64,000 nucleotides of DNA from Nissolia schottii (lineage: Eukaryota > Streptophyta > Magnoliopsida > Fabales > Fabaceae), in the NCBI GenBank assembly GCA_003254905.1, contig QANU01072397.1:686781-750780 (forward strand), read 5' to 3'. Below are positions 21,806 to 34,082 of the stretch, piece by piece. Under the pieces are notes generated by a model. That model saw only the letters and a list, made by a program, of their open reading frames with translations, did not search any database and was not told the DNA's origin. Made by a program: the position numbers and the translations under genes. Position 1 is the first letter of the stretch. The number at the start of each line of letters is the position of its first letter.

Positions 21806-24800
21806 ATGGCGCACCTTGGTGGTGGTGCCGAGGCACACGCGCGTTTCAAGCAGTATGAGTACCGAGCCAACTCGAGTTTGGTCCTCACCACCGACTCCCG
21901 CCCCCGCGACACCCACGAGCCCACTGGAGAGCCCGAGTCCCTCTGGGGGAAGATAGACCCTAGGAGCTTCGGGGACCGGGCATACCGAGGCCGGCCCGCG
22001 GAGCTGGACGAGAAGCTTGAGAAAGCCAAGAAGAAGAAGAAAGAGCGTGACCCTCTTGCTGAGCCTGTGCCAAGCCGTCAGAGCAAGCGCCGCCGTGTCC
22101 AGGAAGAGAGCGTCCTCACCTCCACAGAGGATGGCGTGTATCAGCCAAAGACAAAAGAGACGAGGGCCGCCTATGAGGCCATGCTCAGCCTTATCCAGCA
22201 GCAGCTCGGTGGGCAGCCGCTCAGCATTGTCAGTGGTGCCGCTGATGAGATCCTGGCCGTGCTTAAGAATGATGCCATCAAGAACCCTGATAAAAAGAAG
22301 GAAATTGAGAAGATGTTGAACCCTATCTCGAACAGTGTGTTTGATCAGCTGGTTTCGACTGGGAAGCTTATTACTGACTATCAGGAGGGGGCAGAGGTCG
22401 CCAATGGTTCCGCTGCAGTGGATGGCGATGATGGCCTTGATGATGATGTTGGTGTTGCGGTGGAGTTTGATGAAGAGAATGAGGATGACGATGAGGAGAG
22501 TGATCTTGATATGGTGCAGGAGGAGGAAGAGGATGAGGATGACCTCGCAGAGCCTAATGCTAGTGGGGCTATGCAGATGGGTGGTGGTATTGATGATGAA
22601 GATATGGAGGAAGCAAACGAGGGGATGAGCCTTAATGTGCAGGATATAGATGCTTATTGGCTTCAGAGGAAGATTTCCCAGGCATTTGAGCAGCAGATTG
22701 ATCCCCAGCAGTGCCAAAAACTAGCTGAAGAGGTGCTCAAGATTCTGGCTGAAGGTGATGACAGGGACGTTGAGAATAAGCTGTTGATCCATCTCGAGTT
22801 TGATAAGTTCAGCCTCATCAAGTTCCTTTTGAGGAACAGGCTGAAGATTGTGTGGTGTACCCGGTTGGCAAGGGCACAAGATCAGGAGGAAAGGGAGAAA
22901 ATTGAGGAGGAAATGAAGGGAACGGATTTGCAGCCAATTTTGGAGCAGTTGCACGCTACCAGGGCCTCTGCGAAGGAGAGGCAAAAGAACTTGGAGAAAA
23001 GTATAAGAGAAGAAGCCCGGCGATTGAAGGATGATGCTGGCAGAGATGGGGACAAGGATAGGGACAGGAGCAGGAGGGGACTTGCTGATAGAGATGCGGA
23101 GAGTGGCTGGCTGAAGGGTCAGCGCCAGATGCTTGATCTGGATAACCTTGCTTTTGCGCAGGGTGGTCTTTTTATGGCAAAGAAGAAGTGTGACCTTCCA
23201 GATGGGTCTTATAGGCATCTCAGCAAAGGTTATGAAGAAATCCATGTGCCGGCTTTGAAGGCTAAACTTGATCCAAATGAGAAGCTTGTAAAAATATCTT
23301 CTATGCCGGATTGGGCACAACCAGCCTTTGCAAGAATGACACAGTTGAATACGGTGCAGAGCAAGGTTTATGAGACTGCTCTCTTCAAGCCTGATAATCT
23401 TCTTCTCTGTGCTCCGACTGGTGCTGGTAAAACTAATGTTGCTGTCCTCACTATACTTCAACAACTTGCTCTGCATAGAAATGCAGATGATGGTTCAATT
23501 GACCACAGTGCCTACAAAATTGTTTATGTTGCACCTATGAAAGCTCTTGTAGCTGAGGTTGTTGGGAATTTATCCAATCGGCTTCAGGATTACAATGTTA
23601 ATGTTAGGGAGCTCAGTGGAGATCAGTCGCTAACCCGTCAACAGATAGAAGAGACTCAAATTATTGTGACAACTCCTGAGAAGTGGGATATTATCACTCG
23701 GAAGTCAGGTGATCGTACTTACACACAGCTTGTAAAACTCCTTATCATTGATGAGATCCATCTCCTTCATGATAGCAGAGGACCTGTTCTTGAAAGTATT
23801 GTTGCTAGAACGGTAAGGCAGATTGAAACCACAAAGGAGCACATTCGATTGGTAGGCTTGTCTGCTACTCTCCCTAACTATGAAGACGTGGCATTGTTCT
23901 TACGTGTTGATCTGAAGAAGGGTCTGTTCTATTTTGATAATAGTTATAGGCCTGTTCCCCTGTCTCAACAGTACATTGGAATCACAGTAAAGAAGCCACT
24001 CCAGAGGTTCCAGTTGATGAATGATATCTGTTATGAGAAAGTTATGGCTGTGGCAGGAAAACATCAAATTCTTATCTTTGTGCATTCAAGGAAAGAAACT
24101 TCCAAAACAGCTAAAGCGATCAGAGATACTGCACTTGCAAATGATACACTTGGTAGGTTCCTTAAAGACGATAGTGCAAGCCGCGAGATTCTTCGTACCC
24201 ATACTGATGATTTTGTGAAGAGTAATGATCTTAAGGATCTATTGCCATATGGTTTTGCAATTCATCATGCTGGTATGACCAGGACAGATCGCCAGCTTGT
24301 GGAGGAACTGTTTGCTGATGGGCATGTGCAGGTTTTGGTATCCACTGCGACCCTTGCCTGGGGTGTGAATCTCCCAGCTCATACAGTGATAATTAAGGGG
24401 ACACAGATTTACAATCCCGAAAAGGGGGCCTGGACTGAACTGAGTCCTCTCGATGTGATGCAGATGCTTGGTCGTGCTGGGAGGCCCCAGTATGACACAT
24501 ACGGTGAGGGAATAATTGTTACTGGCCATAGTGAGTTGCAGTATTACCTCTCTCTTATGAATCAGCAACTTCCTATTGAGAGCCAGTTTGTATCCAAGCT
24601 GGCAGATCAGCTGAATGCAGAAATTGTTCTTGGTACTGTTCAAAATGCTCGAGAAGCCTGCAATTGGATTGGATACACCTACTTGTATGTCCGTATGTTA
24701 CGGAATCCTACACTTTATGGTTTAGAACCCGATGTCCTAACAAGAGATATAACACTGGAGGAAAGAAGGGCTGATTTGGTAAGCATCACAGAATTCTAAT

Positions 24801-27800
24801 TTCTCATCATATTATCACCTGGACCAAACAGATATTTTGTCATTATTTATTGTATTTATTAAATGTTCTTCCTTTTATTATATTTTAGATTTTAGATGAT
24901 ATTTATTTGGTTTCCATCTGGTTTTGTCAATGCTTGTCAGTGTCATGATTTGTGTGGAATTGCATTAATGGGAACTAAATCTTCATGGCCGACTCCGAAA
25001 ATTACTTGTTCTAGTTTAGAGAATGGTTCTTGTCTTTCGTTTTTGGGATATAGTTTTCTCGTTCGAATATTTTCTGGATGAATTTTAAGTATATTAATGC
25101 AAAAGTTTTGTATATGTGTTTTGCCTATTCATACTGTCTTTTATTGATTTAGTGGCTAACGTTGATCTATCTCATTGAATTCCTGCAGATTCATACTGCC
25201 GCAACTATCTTGGATAGAAATAATTTGGTGAAGTATGATAGGAAGAGTGGATATTTTCAGGTCACTGACTTGGGCCGTATTGCAAGCTACTACTACATAA
25301 CGCATGGAACCATATCCACATATAATGAGCATTTGAAACCTACAATGGGAGACATAGAGCTATGTCGATTGTTCTCACTGAGTGACGAATTCAAGTATGT
25401 GACGGTGAGGCAGGATGAGAAGATGGAGCTAGCAAAGCTTTTAGACCGTGTTCCAATTCCCATCAAGGAAAGTCTGGAGGAGCCAAGTGCGAAGATCAAT
25501 GTTTTACTTCAAGCGTACATTTCGCAATTAAAGCTTGAAGGACTCTCACTTACATCTGATATGGTCTTTATAACTCAGGTTAGACTTCATTCCTTACTTT
25601 TATTTATGAGTTAAATTTGGGAGTTTTTTGGCTGATTATTGTAATTTGTTTCGTCTTTCAGAGTGCTGGACGCCTTATGCGGGCTCTTTTTGAGATTGTT
25701 TTGAAACGTGGCTGGGCGCAGTTGGCTGAAAAGGCTTTGAACTTATGCAAGATGGTGACCAAGAGGATGTGGAGCGTCCAAACACCTCTTCGTCAATTCC
25801 ACGGTATCCCTAGTAAAATATTAACAAATTTGGAGAAGAAAGATTTGGCTTGGGAAAGATATTATGACCTATCCTCTCAAGAGATAGGTGAACTCATTCA
25901 TGTTCCAAAGATGGGAAGGACACTTCATAAATTTATCCATCAATTTCCAAAATTGAACCTTGCAGCTCATGTGCAGCCAATTACTCGCACAGTTTTGGGG
26001 GTTGAACTCACGATAACTCCAGATTTTTCATGGGATGACAAAGTTCATGGATATGTTGAGCCATTCTGGGTGATCGTGGAGGATAATGATGGTGAATATA
26101 TTCTTCATCATGAGTATTTCATGCTGAAAAAGCAGTATATTGATGAGGACCACACTCTGAATTTCACAGTGCCAATATATGAGCCTCTTCCTCCTCAATA
26201 CTTTATCCATGTTGTTTCGGATAGATGGCTTGGATCACAAACTGTTTTACCTGTTTCTTTCAGGCACTTAATCTTACCTGAAAAGTATCCACCACCGACT
26301 GAACTATTGGATCTGCAACCATTGCCTGTGACTGCCTTAAGAAATCCATCGTACGAAGCTCTCTATCAGGATTTTAAGCATTTTAACCCTGTTCAGACAC
26401 AAGTATTCACGGTTCTGTATAATTCTGATGACAATGTCTTGGTTGCTGCTCCGACAGGGAGTGGTAAGACTATTTGTGCAGAATTTGCTATTTTGAGAAA
26501 TCATCAAAAAGGGCCCGATAGTTTCATGCGTGTTGTTTATGTTGCACCGATCGAAGCTCTCGCCAAGGAACGGTATCGTGATTGGGAGAAGAAATTTGGA
26601 GGTGGTCTTAAATTGAGGGTTGTTCAATTGACTGGAGAAACAGCAACTGACTTGAAACTACTTGAGAAAGGTCAGATTATCATTAGTACTCCAGAGAAGT
26701 GGGATGCTTTATCCCGTCGCTGGAAACAGAGGAAACAGGTTCAACAAGTAAGTCTTTTCATCATTGATGAGCTCCACTTAATTGGAGGTCAAGGAGGTCC
26801 TATTGTGGAAGTTATTGTTTCCAGGATGAGATATATTGCTAGTCAAGTTGAAAATAAGATTCGTATTGTGGCTTTATCTACCTCTCTTGCTAATGCGAAG
26901 GATCTGGGAGAATGGATCGGAGCTACCTCTCATGGCCTTTTCAATTTTCCCCCTGGCGTCCGTCCTGTGCCGTTAGAAATATACATTCAAGGGGTTGATA
27001 TTGCTAATTTTGAGGCAAGGATGCAGGCAATGACTAAATCTACTTACACTGCAATTGTTCAACATGCCAAGAATGTGAAACCTGCTCTTGTATTTGTACC
27101 AACCAAGAAACATGTGCGGCTGACAGCTGTGGATCTGATTACATACTCAGGTGCTGATAGTGGAGAGAAACCATTTTTATTGCGGTCCCCAGAAGAGCTT
27201 GAACCGTTTCTTGACAAGATTAGTGATGAAATGTTGAAAGTCACTTTACGTGAAGGAGTGGGATACTTGCATGAGGGCTTAAACAATCTTGATCATGATA
27301 TTGTGACACAGCTGTTTGAAGCTGGTTGGATTCAGGTGTGTGTTTTGAGTAGTTCCATGTGTTGGGGAGTGACATTGTCAGCTCATTTGGTAGTTGTGAT
27401 GGGCACACAATATTATGATGGGCGGGAAAATGCACAGACGGACTATCCTGTTACTGATCTTCTGCAGATGATGGGTCATGCTAGCCGACCTCTGTTAGAC
27501 AATTCTGGAAAATGTGTCATCTTGTGCCATGCTCCCCGCAAAGAGTACTACAAGAAGTTTTTGTATGAAGCATTCCCTGTTGAAAGTCATCTGCATCACT
27601 TCTTACATGATAACTTGAATGCTGAAATTGTTGCTGGAATTATTGAGAACAAGCAAGATGCTGTAGATTATCTTACATGGACATTCATGTATAGGCGGCT
27701 CACACAAAATCCCAACTATTACAATTTACAAGGAGTTAGTCACAGGCATCTTTCTGATCACCTCTCTGAGCTTGTGGAAAATACATTGAGTGATTTAGAA

Positions 27801-28850
27801 GCCAGCAAGTGTGTTTCCATTGAGGATGATATGGACCTTTCTCCTCTCAATCTTGGAATGATAGCTTCATATTATTACATTAGTTATACGACAATTGAAA
27901 GGTTTTCATCATCTTTGACTTCAAAAACAAAAATGAAGGGTCTTTTGGAGGTTTTATCTTCAGCTTCAGAGTATGCTCAGCTTCCGATACGACCTGGGGA
28001 GGAAGAGGTTGTCCGTAGATTAATTAATCACCAGAGGTTTTCCTTTGAAAACCCCCGAGTCACTGACCCTCATGTTAAAGCTAATGCTTTGCTTCAGGCC
28101 CACTTCTCAAGGCAATTTGTAGGTGGAAACCTTGCATTGGACCAGCGTGAGGTGCTTCTTTCTGCAAATAGACTTCTCCAGGCGATGGTTGATGTAATAT
28201 CGAGCAATGGTTGGCTTAGCCTGGCTCTCCTTGCTATGGAAGTTAGTCAAATGGTAACACAGGGAATGTGGGAACGTGACTCCATGCTACTACAACTTCC
28301 TCACTTTACAAAGGACCTGGCTAAGAAATGCCAGGGGAATCCAGGGAAGAGTATAGAAACTATTTTTGATTTGTTAGAGATGGAAGATGATGAGAGACGT
28401 GAATTGTTGGGCATGTCAGATTCACAGTTGTTCGATATTGCCCGATTTTGCAACCGTTTCCCAAATATTGATTTGTCGTATGAGGTGCTAGACAGTGACA
28501 ATGTTCGAGCTGGGGATGATGTCACAGTGCAAGTCACTCTTGAGCGGGATCTTGAGGGCAAGACAGAACTTGGGCCTGTCGATGCTCCCAGGTATCCAAA
28601 AGCCAAGGAGGAGGGATGGTGGCTTGTTGTTGGTGATACCAAAAACAACTTGTTGCTTGCCATTAAACGGGTTTCCCTGCAGCGGAAATTAAAAGCCAAA
28701 CTGGAATTTGCTGCTCCTGCTGATGCTGGAAAGAAATCCTATACCCTTTATTTCATGTGTGATTCATACCTTGGCTGTGATCAGGAGTATGGTTTCACTG
28801 TTGATGTCAAGGATGCAGCCGATGCCGATGAAGATAGTGGCAGAGAATGA
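21806..28850 (+). CDS. BRR2: U5 snRNP RNA helicase BRR2 (DExH, Ski2-like)
   Basis: Exons 21806-24778, 25189-25578 and 25662-28850 join in phase 0 to give 2183 residues, close to the length I recall for Arabidopsis BRR2A. BRR2 unwinds U4/U6 snRNA during spliceosome activation in the nucleus. The N-terminus starts [20 protein letters not shown] and has an acidic Asp/Glu-rich linker at about 206-260. Helicase cassette 1 has APTGAGKT (536-543), DEIH (649-652), a SAT motif and QMLGRAGRP; cassette 2 has APTGSGKT (1384-1391), DELH (1490-1493), STS in place of SAT, and QMMGHASRP. Each cassette is followed by a Sec63-like module. The changed motifs III and VI in cassette 2 agree with its known role as an inactive regulatory cassette. 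The first in-frame ATG after the leader acceptor was taken as start. No frameshift or stop was seen, so the gene appears intact. Confidence 0.97.
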
Positions 28851-28854
28851 GAAG

Positions 28855-29300
28855 GTATTTATCTCTTCAAGCATAATTATCTAAGCGAATTGAATGTTGT
28901 CGCCTAATCATCTTATTTTCTGTATAATATACATGCCAACAACATCAAATTAGATGTTAGGAGTTGAGGGCTTGCGGAGCTTATTATAATATTATAAATT
29001 TGTTTTATTTAGTTGATAGACTAGTTGTGTGTGTTTCAATGGTGTCTGGATTATTTTAGTGTCTGTTGGTTGCCATGATGTGGCATATTACACGAGAAGT
29101 CATTAGATATTTAAATGCAATGCGCGTTCACTTCTTTAATCATTACTTTGCATTGCTATATAATGAAAGTAGCATTGGCATCCCTCCCTGCCAAAATATT
29201 AGTGTGTAATTGTGATACTTACTCTCGTAATGGACACGTGATTTAGCTCTTCATTGTGCTTTGCTGGCTCTGAACTCGATAAAATCTGTATCCTTTTCAG
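28855..29300 (+). other. Probable first 3'UTR intron of BRR2
   Basis: Four bases after the stop codon there is a good donor (gagaag/gtattt). A polypyrimidine-led acceptor (tatccttttcag) ends at 29300. Inferred from splice signals only. Confidence 0.4.
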
Positions 29301-29366
29301 TTTCATGAAGCTGCAATTTGCAAATGAGACGGATAATGCTTCCCTGCCGAAGATTGTCTTATTCTG

Positions 29367-29461
29367 GTATACCCTAAATACTTGATCCTCACGTACAATT
29401 TACTTGTTGAATGTTGGTAGTAATAGAATGCTTACAAAGTTACAATTGTACATTGTGGCAG
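29367..29461 (+). other. Probable second 3'UTR intron of BRR2
   Basis: The donor attctg/gtatac and the acceptor cattgtggcag enclose 95 bp. If both introns are used, a 66-base exon lies between them and the last junction is 70 bases after the stop. The terminal exon would run to about 29700. Confidence 0.35.
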
Positions 29462-29865
29462 GCAAGGAAGGAATTGCAGTAGCAGTAGGAATTAAACTAG
29501 GAGGGTTGCAATTTGGAACACTGTAGCAGGCGAAGAACTAGTAGAAGCAGCATTAGGAAGTTAAGTGGAGAACTAGTCATGTATTTATACATATGCTTAT
29601 AGTTTGTGAGATCTGCTGAACTTAATGTTCACGGTAGCTTGTTGTACCATGTCCTTGTGATCTGATTAAAGAAATATTAGCTGTTAATACATTGCAATTG
29701 GAGAAGTTATTATGAATGTACCAATGTGCAGGTGCTGCACCAACGATGTGCTTCTTTGTTGTTGCAAGAGAATGCAACCAAAAGACACGGTAATCGGATG
29801 TTCATATTGCTGTCTGGTTATTAAAGTTCATTTTTCGCATCGGAATTTTGACTAGTGTGTTGATT

Positions 29866-30636
29866 TTGAATTGCGGAGATTGTTAAGTTGCACCATGCGG
29901 GGAGTTTATTTGAAGCATTTAAGTAAAGACCATCTATACATCTCACTTTTATTGGTGGAAATTGAAATGGATAACTGACACATAGTATAAGGTATTCTAG
30001 AAACCTTCCCAACCAAAAAATATCCCTTCTTCCTCACGCTCTCCCCTAATCTCGCTGCACCCTTCAGTTTCAACCCATTGTCACTGCCTGCACAGACATT
30101 GCAACGAAAGCCCTAGGTGAGCCCCAGACACAACCGAAAACCCAAAACTAAACCCACATCGTCTCCTCTTCTTGCTTCGTGGCTCCATTACCTTGGGTTG
30201 CTCCAAGCAGCCATTAATGGAGGCTATGATGGCGATCTCGGAGTGACCTACTATCGATTTGTAACTCCGACAACAAGGGCTGCAACTCTTCCCTCCGTAT
30301 GCACCAGCTTTATAGATGGCTTTGTCGTGAGATTGATGGGTTGAATGGAATATGGGGTTGTTGATAATGTTGATAGCGTGGTTGATGATGGTGGGGCTAT
30401 TGCTGCTGTTGTTACAAGTGATGTGGATGTTGGGAGTCGAGATGAGGAAGAGGGTTGGGATTTAGAATACACTACTAGTAGTGTGTTGTATCAATGATCC
30501 ATTTCAATTTTCACCATTAAAAGTGAGGTGTATAGATGGTATTTACTTAAATGGTTCAAATAAACTTGGTGCATCATTCTCCGTAGTCCATATGTTACTT
30601 GGTGCAACTTAGTCTTCTCCTTGAATTGTTATTGCT
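29866..30636. mobile_element. Foldback element with about 110-bp inverted arms
   Basis: The left arm (about 29866-29995) contains aagttgcacca, agtttatttga and taccatctataca-like blocks. The same blocks occur inverted at about 30480-30636 (ccatttcaattttcacc, tatagatggtatttactt, ttggtgcaactta). The interior of about 480 bp is GC-richer and C/T-rich at its start (30020-30200). Its short ORFs show no recognised domain; it may be captured gene sequence as in Pack-MULEs. Confidence 0.6.
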
Positions 30637-31119
30637 ACTTATTTGTATTACCATCTGATTTGTGTTTAATGTCGACATATAAACTTTATGAAGCTTAAGT
30701 CCTTCAAGCACCTATTGAGAGGGTGATTTTTGGATTTCTATATTAGTAGGTTTCAAGTAGGGGAAAAAAGCAAAGGAAGAGAATACTTAATCAAGGTGCT
30801 TGCAGTGAGATTTAAACGCCAAATCTTTTTCCAGATAGATGGATGTAAGGCTTAACTCTACCAAGGGCAAAGCAAAAGTATAGTAAAAACTTAAGAGGGA
30901 GACAAGATCAAAATCCAGAATGAGAAACACAATAGGCAAAACTATCTGTACGTCAGTAACAAGTTTCGACACAATAAACAAGAGTTTCAGATTTAAGAAC
31001 AAGAGGCATTAACATTCAAATACACAACATAAGGAACCATATCCACGAAGTAGTACTTGTACAATATCCCTTCATTCTTAGACAATTACATGAAATTTTT
31101 GCTTTTAACTTAACATAGT

Positions 31120-32477
31120 CTATTGTGACAAAGCACTTGTGTTGTAGACAAGAAGTGCACCCCCAGCCAGAAGACCAAGTAGTGTCACGGCCCATATAGC
31201 CAACCCAGTCGTACCTACAAAGTTATGGTATGCCACAAAGGAATACTATTAGTCTAAACAATTTGTACATGCTATTGATTCTAGTATGTCCAATTTTAAG
31301 GGTACTAAAATTTCTTACCGCCAGTGTAGACATCACCGGTTGGAGACCAATCATTAGTGTCGTAGATTGGGCTGTATATAATACAAACATCGGGCACCAA
31401 GTTACGTAAATTTGATTCACGGGTAATCTTTTACTCATGAGTAATCAAATTCATGTTTCTTTTTATCTCCAACCAAATACACCCTAAGTATGTGAAAAAA
31501 AAAAAAAGGATAATTGGACCTAGAATCCGAAAGATGCTGTTTACCTGTACCCATCAACATTAGCACCATATTTGTCCACAAACTGATAAACACCCTTTCC
31601 CTGAATTGAAGTTGAGAAGTTAGTATGGGGTTGAAGCTTTAAACAGAAAAAAAAAAGGGTAAAGAATCCATTGAGCTCTAAAAAGATGGGTACACTCTCA
31701 AGCAAGCAAGTAATAACAATGTTCAATTAATCATAAACATGAAAATTAAGTATATAATCAAATATCCTTTTTCTAGTAGTTCATGACTTAAACCTTGATA
31801 ATATCAATAGATTAGAAACCATACAATGAATTATTATACTGATGTATTATTACTTTATATTTGTAACCTAAAGAAAATTTCTAATCCTGTCAACAATATA
31901 TAATATAATGCAATATACTACATAACCACAAAATATTGTCCTAATATTTGGCAGAAATAATAGCGGTGACAGGATAAAACGAAATAATATGGCTCACTTA
32001 TTTATCCAATGACATAAAATTATTCTAAAAATTAAATTCTGACATAGCTTAGGACTCTAGTATTTTATTTTATTTTGGTAATTAAATACTATAATATAAT
32101 GCAAGATAGTTTGTACAATCACTAACCTTTCCCTTCCTGCCAGATGCATCAGTTCCATCCCTCAGGTCCATGCCACCATTAATCCCTACAATCATTCACA
32201 CAAACAAAACAATAAAAAAACAATCTAATTAGGAAATTGAAAACAAATTGTGGATTAAAATGTTTATTTAATTTTATTTATTTTTGGTTGAATTTCAAGA
32301 TGGTGGTTATTGCTAACCATAAGGCTTGTCAGTCTTGATCTTCTTGCCACCACTGGCCACAACCCTAAAGGAGGAAGGAGAAGCCCTAGCAAGGGAGGGA
32401 AGACCCTTAACTGAGGATCTCTCAACAGTGAAAGGAGCAGGTTTTAGGCTCACGGAAGCCATAACTGAAGATGCCAT
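31120..32477 (-). CDS. PSBR: Photosystem II 10 kDa polypeptide PsbR
   Basis: Five exons on the minus strand (32318-32477, 32127-32185, 31545-31600, 31319-31371, 31120-31214) give exactly 140 residues, the usual PsbR length. The protein begins [19 protein letters not shown], a chloroplast transit peptide rich in Ser and Ala, followed by [20 protein letters not shown] and [19 protein letters not shown]. It ends with one membrane helix (about residues 113-134, [16 protein letters not shown]) and a short tail, YNTSALSQ. PsbR is a nuclear-encoded subunit of the oxygen-evolving side of photosystem II that helps stable assembly of PsbP in the thylakoid lumen. All introns are GT-AG and reading frame is kept throughout. 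A G-box upstream fits light-regulated expression. Confidence 0.97.
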
Positions 32478-32614
32478 TTTTTTTTAATATTGAGAATTTA
32501 ATTTGAAGAAAACCCTTTGCTTCTCCTTCTTCTCCTTATGCTATTTTTTATGCTCCTTTGATGATGATAATAATAATAATAATAGTGACAAGAGGCTAGT
32601 GATTTCTATTGTGA

Positions 32615-32622
32615 CACGTGGC
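32615..32622. promoter_or_regulatory. G-box in the PSBR promoter
   Basis: CACGTGGC lies about 138 bp upstream of the PSBR start codon. G-boxes are bound by bZIP and bHLH factors and are typical of light-regulated photosynthesis genes. A (GATAATAA)-like stretch with GATAA cores lies between it and the gene (about 32564-32582). Confidence 0.55.
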
Positions 32623-32639
32623 AGGAAATATGTGGCATA

Positions 32640-34082
32640 GTGAGGATATGGCATTGCAAAACATTATCCTAAATGGGATCAAATTTTCACCTTTTGTTTT
32701 TTCAGAACATGCTTACAAAATCATCAGACTCATCTCGATGCTAGACATGTGGATATTCCTTATGAAATTATCAGACACACAAAAATTAAAAAGAAGAAAA
32801 ATAAGCGAATGGAAAATATAATTAAAATAAAATATGGATCACTGAAATATTATATAATTTTTTTTTGTTAAACTGATATATTATATAATATATGTGAATA
32901 AAACACTTTGGTATCTCTTACATCTTTGTCATTTAATTCTCAAATTAAACTATTTTAACAGAACTTTACTTCGTACGTTATACTAAACACTTTGACATGT
33001 GATATTTTCTGATTCAGTAGCATATTTTAACAGAATTTTACTTCGTATGTTATATCTTGATTAAAGAATTAGATGATAAATAAGAATCTAAATTAATTTG
33101 TTTATGGGAAGAATATAAAAAAATCGAAGCAAAGTTTTTTCTTGCGGGTAATGAGATCCCCGTGTCTTGTCACGTCATAAACGACAGTTTTAATATTTGT
33201 GGGGAATTCATTTTTAACACACAAGTTTTTTTATAGATTTGTAATATATTTTGATTTGATAGGTAGTTTTGTTGTAGTTTCTTAATTGTTAGTTAAAAGC
33301 TAAAAAGAACAAAATATGCATTTATTCATAAAAGTAATCAAATTAAAATGCCATGTATATATGAATATCCAATTTTTATGAAAATAAACTTCAATTACTT
33401 ATGGATTCTGAATTTAAATACACAAAAAATAAAGGAATCATTCACAATGCGAGCAAAGTCTTTGGTGCTTCGTGTAAACAAACTTGATGAATAGCGAGCC
33501 AAATAGACTATGTCGGTATATGTAATGGGTAAACAGAAGATGGAGGAGAGATCAAAAGGGTATGCAAAGCTACGCAAAGAACCATGAGTACTGTGATAAG
33601 AGATATTCTCTCTCTACTCAGCATCGTGAAAACTCCATTGGTGAGTATCAAAGGAGCTATGTCCTTTCATCATACCAATCCCATACTGTGTCTTCGCTTT
33701 ACTTGCAATTGGGAGTTTCTTGCTTAATTCTCTTCAATTCACACACATACACGGTTACAGCACACGTTTGTGACTTTCATAGAGGTTTAGAAAAATACCA
33801 TTAGACCAGACCTGACCTGGGATGCTAATCATTTGAGACATGTGGACCAAGGTGCTTTCTAAAAGATCTTTTAGTTGACACAAAAGAAAAAGGTCATAAC
33901 AAGACCACAAATTCACAGTAATTTTGGCCTTTATCTTACTCAAGCCTTTATATCAACATCTAATTTAGTAATACAGCAATGACTCCAAAGAAAAATTAAA
34001 TGAGTCTTTTCTAGAGGAAATCAACACGGCCAAGTTCGAAAAAACCACCAATGTTACACAAACAATGCTCTGAGGGCTCCAA
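32640..34082. other. Intergenic DNA between PSBR promoter and oxidoreductase 3' end
   Basis: AT-rich. No conserved reading frame or repeat signature was recognised. The last 100 bases probably include the 3'UTR of the minus-strand oxidoreductase. Confidence 0.5.

Noticed and set aside
21671..22717. 348-residue minus-strand ORF
   Set aside because: It lies antisense to BRR2 exon sequence; length comes from codon bias of the true frame.
30117..30344. 75-codon ORF in the foldback interior
   Set aside because: No ATG at its start and no recognised domain; kept only as possible captured sequence.
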